Source of the DNA: an uncultured Parabacteroides sp.
GTDB taxonomy: Bacteria; Bacteroidota; Bacteroidia; Bacteroidales; Tannerellaceae
Direction of reading: 5' to 3'
Length of the DNA: 9,489 nt
Assembly: GCA_947074335.1 (NCBI GenBank)
Contig: CAMTPG010000077.1
Coordinates: 1 to 9,489, forward strand
Positions within the stretch are counted from its first letter, which is position 1. Each line of letters opens with the position of its first letter. Both the position numbers and the translations under genes were made by a program. The notes below the pieces were generated by a model. The model saw nothing but the letters and a program-made list of their open reading frames with translations, was not told where the DNA came from and ran no database searches. Below are positions 7,846 to 9,489 of the stretch, one piece after another.

Positions 7846-7861
7846 TATGTTCTAAAACATA
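7846..7861. promoter_or_regulatory. CRP-spaced dyad upstream of the araD operon
   Basis: TATGTTCTAAAACATA contains a perfect dyad, TATGTT and AACATA around four bases. Read as TATGT-N6-ACATA it has the 5-6-5 layout of CRP-family sites such as TGTGA-N6-TCACA. Its centre is about 102 bases upstream of the araD ATG, which leaves room for a promoter in between, as an activator site would need. Bacteroides has a CRP-family carbon regulator (BT4338, Cur/MalR) required for use of arabinose and other sugars; whether this is its site here is not shown by the sequence. Confidence 0.35.
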
Positions 7862-7938
7862 AACAGGAGAAAGAGGGTCGCGCAAATCGAAAAAAGGTAA
7901 ACGGTATGAAGATAAAAAGAATTCTAATCTCTACGATG

Positions 7939-7954
7939 TTCTGACATTCTGACA
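7939..7954. repeat. tandem 8-base direct repeat
   Basis: Two exact adjacent copies of ttctgaca in the non-coding region upstream of araD. It could be paired recognition sequences for a regulator or chance; no function can be assigned. Confidence 0.35.
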
Positions 7955-8004
7955 GGAAAAAACAGTTACTTATTCATTGCCGGTTTTAATCAGAGAAAGA
8001 ACCA

Positions 8005-8035
8005 CATCGTTATCTATTTTTTTTTCATAACGATG
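8005..8035. repeat. inverted repeat with T-rich loop
   Basis: The arms catcgttat (8005-8013) and ataacgatg (8027-8035) are exact reverse complements, separated by 13 bases that are mostly T. The T-run lies in the loop, not after the stem, so this does not fit an intrinsic terminator on either strand. It is about 250 bases upstream of araD and could be a protein site or an RNA structure only if transcription reaches this far. Confidence 0.35.
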
Positions 8036-8150
8036 GAATTCGAATTTCACTGTTATGCAATTAAAATTTCATGCTGTGGTATTTTTGCTGGAAAAAAGGA
8101 GAACTGACAAAATTGCAGTTTTTTCCGATAAGCGGAGAGTGGGAGCGAGA

Positions 8151-8197
8151 ACAAAAAATAAAACGGAGATTGTTTGCAATGCATACAATCTCCGTTT
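8151..8197 (-). terminator. intrinsic terminator of araR
   Basis: On the minus strand a perfect 13-bp stem, AAACGGAGATTGT (8197-8185) paired with ACAATCTCCGTTT (8173-8161), has an 11-base loop and is followed at once by TATTTTTTGT (8160-8151). The stem starts 6 bases after the araR stop codon. Stem, U-rich tail and position all fit a Rho-independent terminator closing the (galK-)araR transcript, so the araD operon should need its own promoter. Confidence 0.85.
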
Positions 8198-8203
8198 ATT
8201 ATA

Positions 8204-8896
8204 TCAGAGTGAAAAATAAAAACCCTGTTCCAGGAAATTATCATATTTCGCTTTGTTAAAGCGATAATAGAAGGCTCCCCGTTTTGAGCTTTTCTTATCT
8301 TTCTCATCCAGCTTTTCCAGGATATCCATCGAGTTGAGCTTTTTGCGGAAATTGCGTTTGTCGAGTTGTGTATGATAAATAGCTTCATACAATTTTTGCA
8401 ACTGTGGCAACGTGAATTTCTCGGGAAGCAGATTAAATCCGACCGGACGTGTTGCAGCTTTGCGCTGAAGACGGATCATGGTATCTTCGATCATTTTATT
8501 GTGGTCGAAAATCAAATCCGGCACTTCGCTGATTTTTGTCCAAACGGCATCATGTTCCTTCAGAGCCTCTTCGCTGAAATTATTCATATTGACCAGGGAG
8601 TAATAGGCGATCGAAATTACACGTTCACCTAAATCGCGGGTTACATCACCGTAGGCACCTACCTGTTCCATAAACAGATCATCAATGCCGGTACATTCGA
8701 TCAGTACACGCGAGGCTGCTTCATCAATACTTTCTCCTGATTTAATAAAGCCGCCCATTAATGACCATTTTCCCTGCAAAGGTTCGAACTTGCGTTTATA
8801 TAACAGTACATTGAGTTCATCCTGGTTGAAACCTAAAATGATACAATCGACTGAAACGAAAAACTTTACCTCATTTTGATAAAAAGCGGCTGTCAT
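8204..8896 (-). CDS. araR: Nudix-family arabinose regulator AraR (NrtR-type)
   Basis: Cytoplasmic DNA-binding regulator, expected to repress the arabinose genes and release DNA when L-arabinose binds. It has 230 residues: a Nudix-fold domain (about 10-145) and a C-terminal winged helix (about 155-225; FTLPQLQKLYEAIY then KRNFRKKL are the likely helices), the NrtR arrangement. The Nudix box G49-x5-E55-x7-R63 is present, but the REUxEE part reads RVLIEC, so two of its three acidic residues are lost. That argues against hydrolase activity and for a ligand-sensing role. The closest described relative is AraR of B. thetaiotaomicron, which sits beside the same genes. The ATG at 8896 places the first strand VKFFVSVDCIILGF near the N-terminus. 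The gene has its own terminator and a candidate self-operator. ADP-ribose sensing, as in NrtR, is the alternative; the arabinose context makes it less likely. Confidence 0.9.
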   Translation of the reverse strand: MTAAFYQNEVKFFVSVDCIILGFNQDELNVLLYKRKFEPLQGKWSLMGGFIKSGESIDEAASRVLIECTGIDDLFMEQVGAYGDVTRDLGERVISIAYYSLVNMNNFSEEALKEHDAVWTKISEVPDLIFDHNKMIEDTMIRLQRKAATRPVGFNLLPEKFTLPQLQKLYEAIYHTQLDKRNFRKKLNSMDILEKLDEKDKKSSKRGAFYYRFNKAKYDNFLEQGFYFSL

Positions 8897-8908
8897 AGCT
8901 TATGGTAT

Positions 8909-8932
8909 TTAATGTATACTATTAGTACTTAA
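8909..8932. promoter_or_regulatory. candidate AraR operator upstream of araR
   Basis: A 24-base AT-rich imperfect dyad framed by TTAA on both sides, with inner arms TAAT-N7-ATTA (8910-8924). Its core, TAATAGTATA on the minus strand (8915-8924), is identical to the core in the araD leader. It lies in the 59-base galK-araR gap, 12 bases upstream of the araR ATG, where binding would allow negative autoregulation. The shared core is visible; binding by AraR is inferred. Confidence 0.45.
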
Positions 8933-8947
8933 TGTTAATTAGTTGTT

Positions 8948-8965
8948 GCTGAAGTTTATTTCAGC
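8948..8965 (-). other. short stem-loop across the galK stop codon
   Basis: The arms gctgaa (8948-8953) and ttcagc (8960-8965) with a 6-base loop include the galK TAA. The stem is only 6 bp and is followed on the minus strand by AACAACTAATTAAC without a U-tract, so it is a weak terminator at best and readthrough from galK into araR is plausible. Confidence 0.35.
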
Positions 8966-9489
8966 TGACGTGCACCGTCGCTGATAACCACTTCGTATAA
9001 TTTCGGTTCGTGACCGAATTTTTCTTTGTATGATTTGAATGCTTCTTCAACAAAAGCATCGCATTTGTCTTCTTTTACCAGGTTGATTGTACAGCCGCCG
9101 AAACCGCCACCCATTACACGCGATCCGGTTACACCGCATTTTTTAGCCACATCGTTCAGGAAGTCGAGCTCTTCGCAGCTTACTTCGTACAATTTGCTCA
9201 TGCCGTGATGTGTTTCGTACATTTTCTGACCTACGGTTTCGTAGTCGTCTTTTTCCAATGCATCGCAAACATCCAGTACGCGCTGAACCTCTTCGATTAC
9301 ATATTCGGCACGCATATAGTCTTCTTCGCTTACTTCCTCTTTCACCTCTTTCAGCATATCCATGGTGGCATCACGCAGGAATTCTACTTCGGGATGATTT
9401 TTGCGGATCGCAGCAGCTACATGTTCGCAAGACTGACGGCGTTTGTTGTAAGCCGATGAAGCCAGTTCGTGTTTCACAACCGAGTCCAG
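8956..9489 (-). CDS. galK: galactokinase, C-terminal part
   Basis: GHMP-family kinase that phosphorylates galactose at C1 in the Leloir pathway, in the cytoplasm. The window holds the last 177 codons; GalK is usually about 380-390 residues, so roughly the first half lies to the right of the edge. The segment KHELASSAYNKRR near the cut resembles the galactokinase stretch preceding the mid-protein region. GHMP motif 3, GSRVMGGGFGGCT (visible residues 122-134), is the strongest evidence and forms part of the active site. The GTG at 9477 is an internal Val codon, not a start, because the homologous sequence continues upstream to the edge. araR follows after 59 bases on the same strand. Mevalonate or homoserine kinases share the fold but differ in this motif. 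Confidence 0.93.
   Translation of the reverse strand: MDSVVKHELASSAYNKRRQSCEHVAAAIRKNHPEVEFLRDATMDMLKEVKEEVSEEDYMRAEYVIEEVQRVLDVCDALEKDDYETVGQKMYETHHGMSKLYEVSCEELDFLNDVAKKCGVTGSRVMGGGFGGCTINLVKEDKCDAFVEEAFKSYKEKFGHEPKLYEVVISDGARQLK

Larger units (their letters stand above)
7752..8203 (-). other. non-coding control region between araR and araD
   Basis: This 452-base AT-rich stretch has no credible gene on either strand. At the araR end it holds the araR terminator. At the araD end it holds a candidate AraR site and a CRP-spaced dyad. Between them are an imperfect inverted repeat gtaaaagt/actttac (7805-7812 and 7816-7822), a tandem 8-mer (7939-7954), a stem-loop with a T-rich loop (8005-8035) and the 10-base palindrome aattcgaatt (8037-8046). 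I found no full match to the Bacteroidota TAnnTTTG box here; TACTTTTA (minus strand, 7806-7813) and TAAGTTTA (7777-7784) match seven of eight positions and are the best -7 candidates for the araD operon, neither with a convincing -33 TTG. Confidence 0.6.

Noticed and set aside
8053..8388. 111-codon minus-strand frame overlapping the araR 3' end
   Set aside because: It is out of frame with araR, runs through the terminator stem and has a low-complexity Lys/Ser/Ile-rich composition with no family resemblance.
9475..9477. GTG as a start codon for a short independent 173-residue protein
   Set aside because: The frame continues to the window edge with galactokinase-like sequence; this is an internal Val codon.
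1..9489. Mobile elements, CRISPR arrays, tRNA/rRNA genes, defence systems or a wholly new gene system
   Set aside because: No transposase, integrase, spaced repeat array, structural RNA or unfamiliar coding gene was seen; every credible gene belongs to known arabinose, galactose or pentose-phosphate functions.

Overview
The window is a carbohydrate-catabolism locus, almost certainly from the Bacteroidota (Bacteroidales-like). The protein sequences, the Nudix-type AraR regulator, the lack of strong Shine-Dalgarno sequences and a TATCTTTG box that fits the Bacteroidota -7 promoter consensus all point that way. Every gene I can support lies on the minus strand, so the window reads biologically from right to left. 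The many open frames on the plus strand are shadows of these genes.

From right to left: the C-terminal 177 codons of galactokinase (galK, cut by the window edge); a Nudix-fold/winged-helix regulator (araR) ending in a good intrinsic terminator (8151-8197); a 452-base non-coding stretch (7752-8203) holding the candidate control region of the main operon; then araD, araA, araB, a complete transketolase, ribose-5-phosphate isomerase B (rpiB), and the first 407 codons of an SGLT-type sodium/solute symporter, cut by the left edge. Gaps inside the operon are 38, 2, 59, 56 and 34 bases.

Together the genes form an L-arabinose module. The symporter probably imports the sugar with sodium. AraA isomerises arabinose to ribulose, AraB phosphorylates it, and AraD epimerises the product to D-xylulose 5-phosphate. 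Transketolase and RpiB carry that into the non-oxidative pentose phosphate pathway. Ribulose-phosphate 3-epimerase and transaldolase are not in the window and must be supplied elsewhere if needed. The Nudix protein has a damaged Nudix box, as expected of an AraR-type repressor rather than a hydrolase.

Nothing here looks like a new class of system: the gene set matches the known AraR-controlled arabinose locus of gut Bacteroides. What deserves a second look is regulatory DNA: a 10-base core (TAATAGTATA) shared by the araD and araR leaders, a perfect CRP-spaced dyad about 100 bases upstream of araD, a candidate internal promoter in front of transketolase, and stable stem-loops without U-tracts between operon genes.
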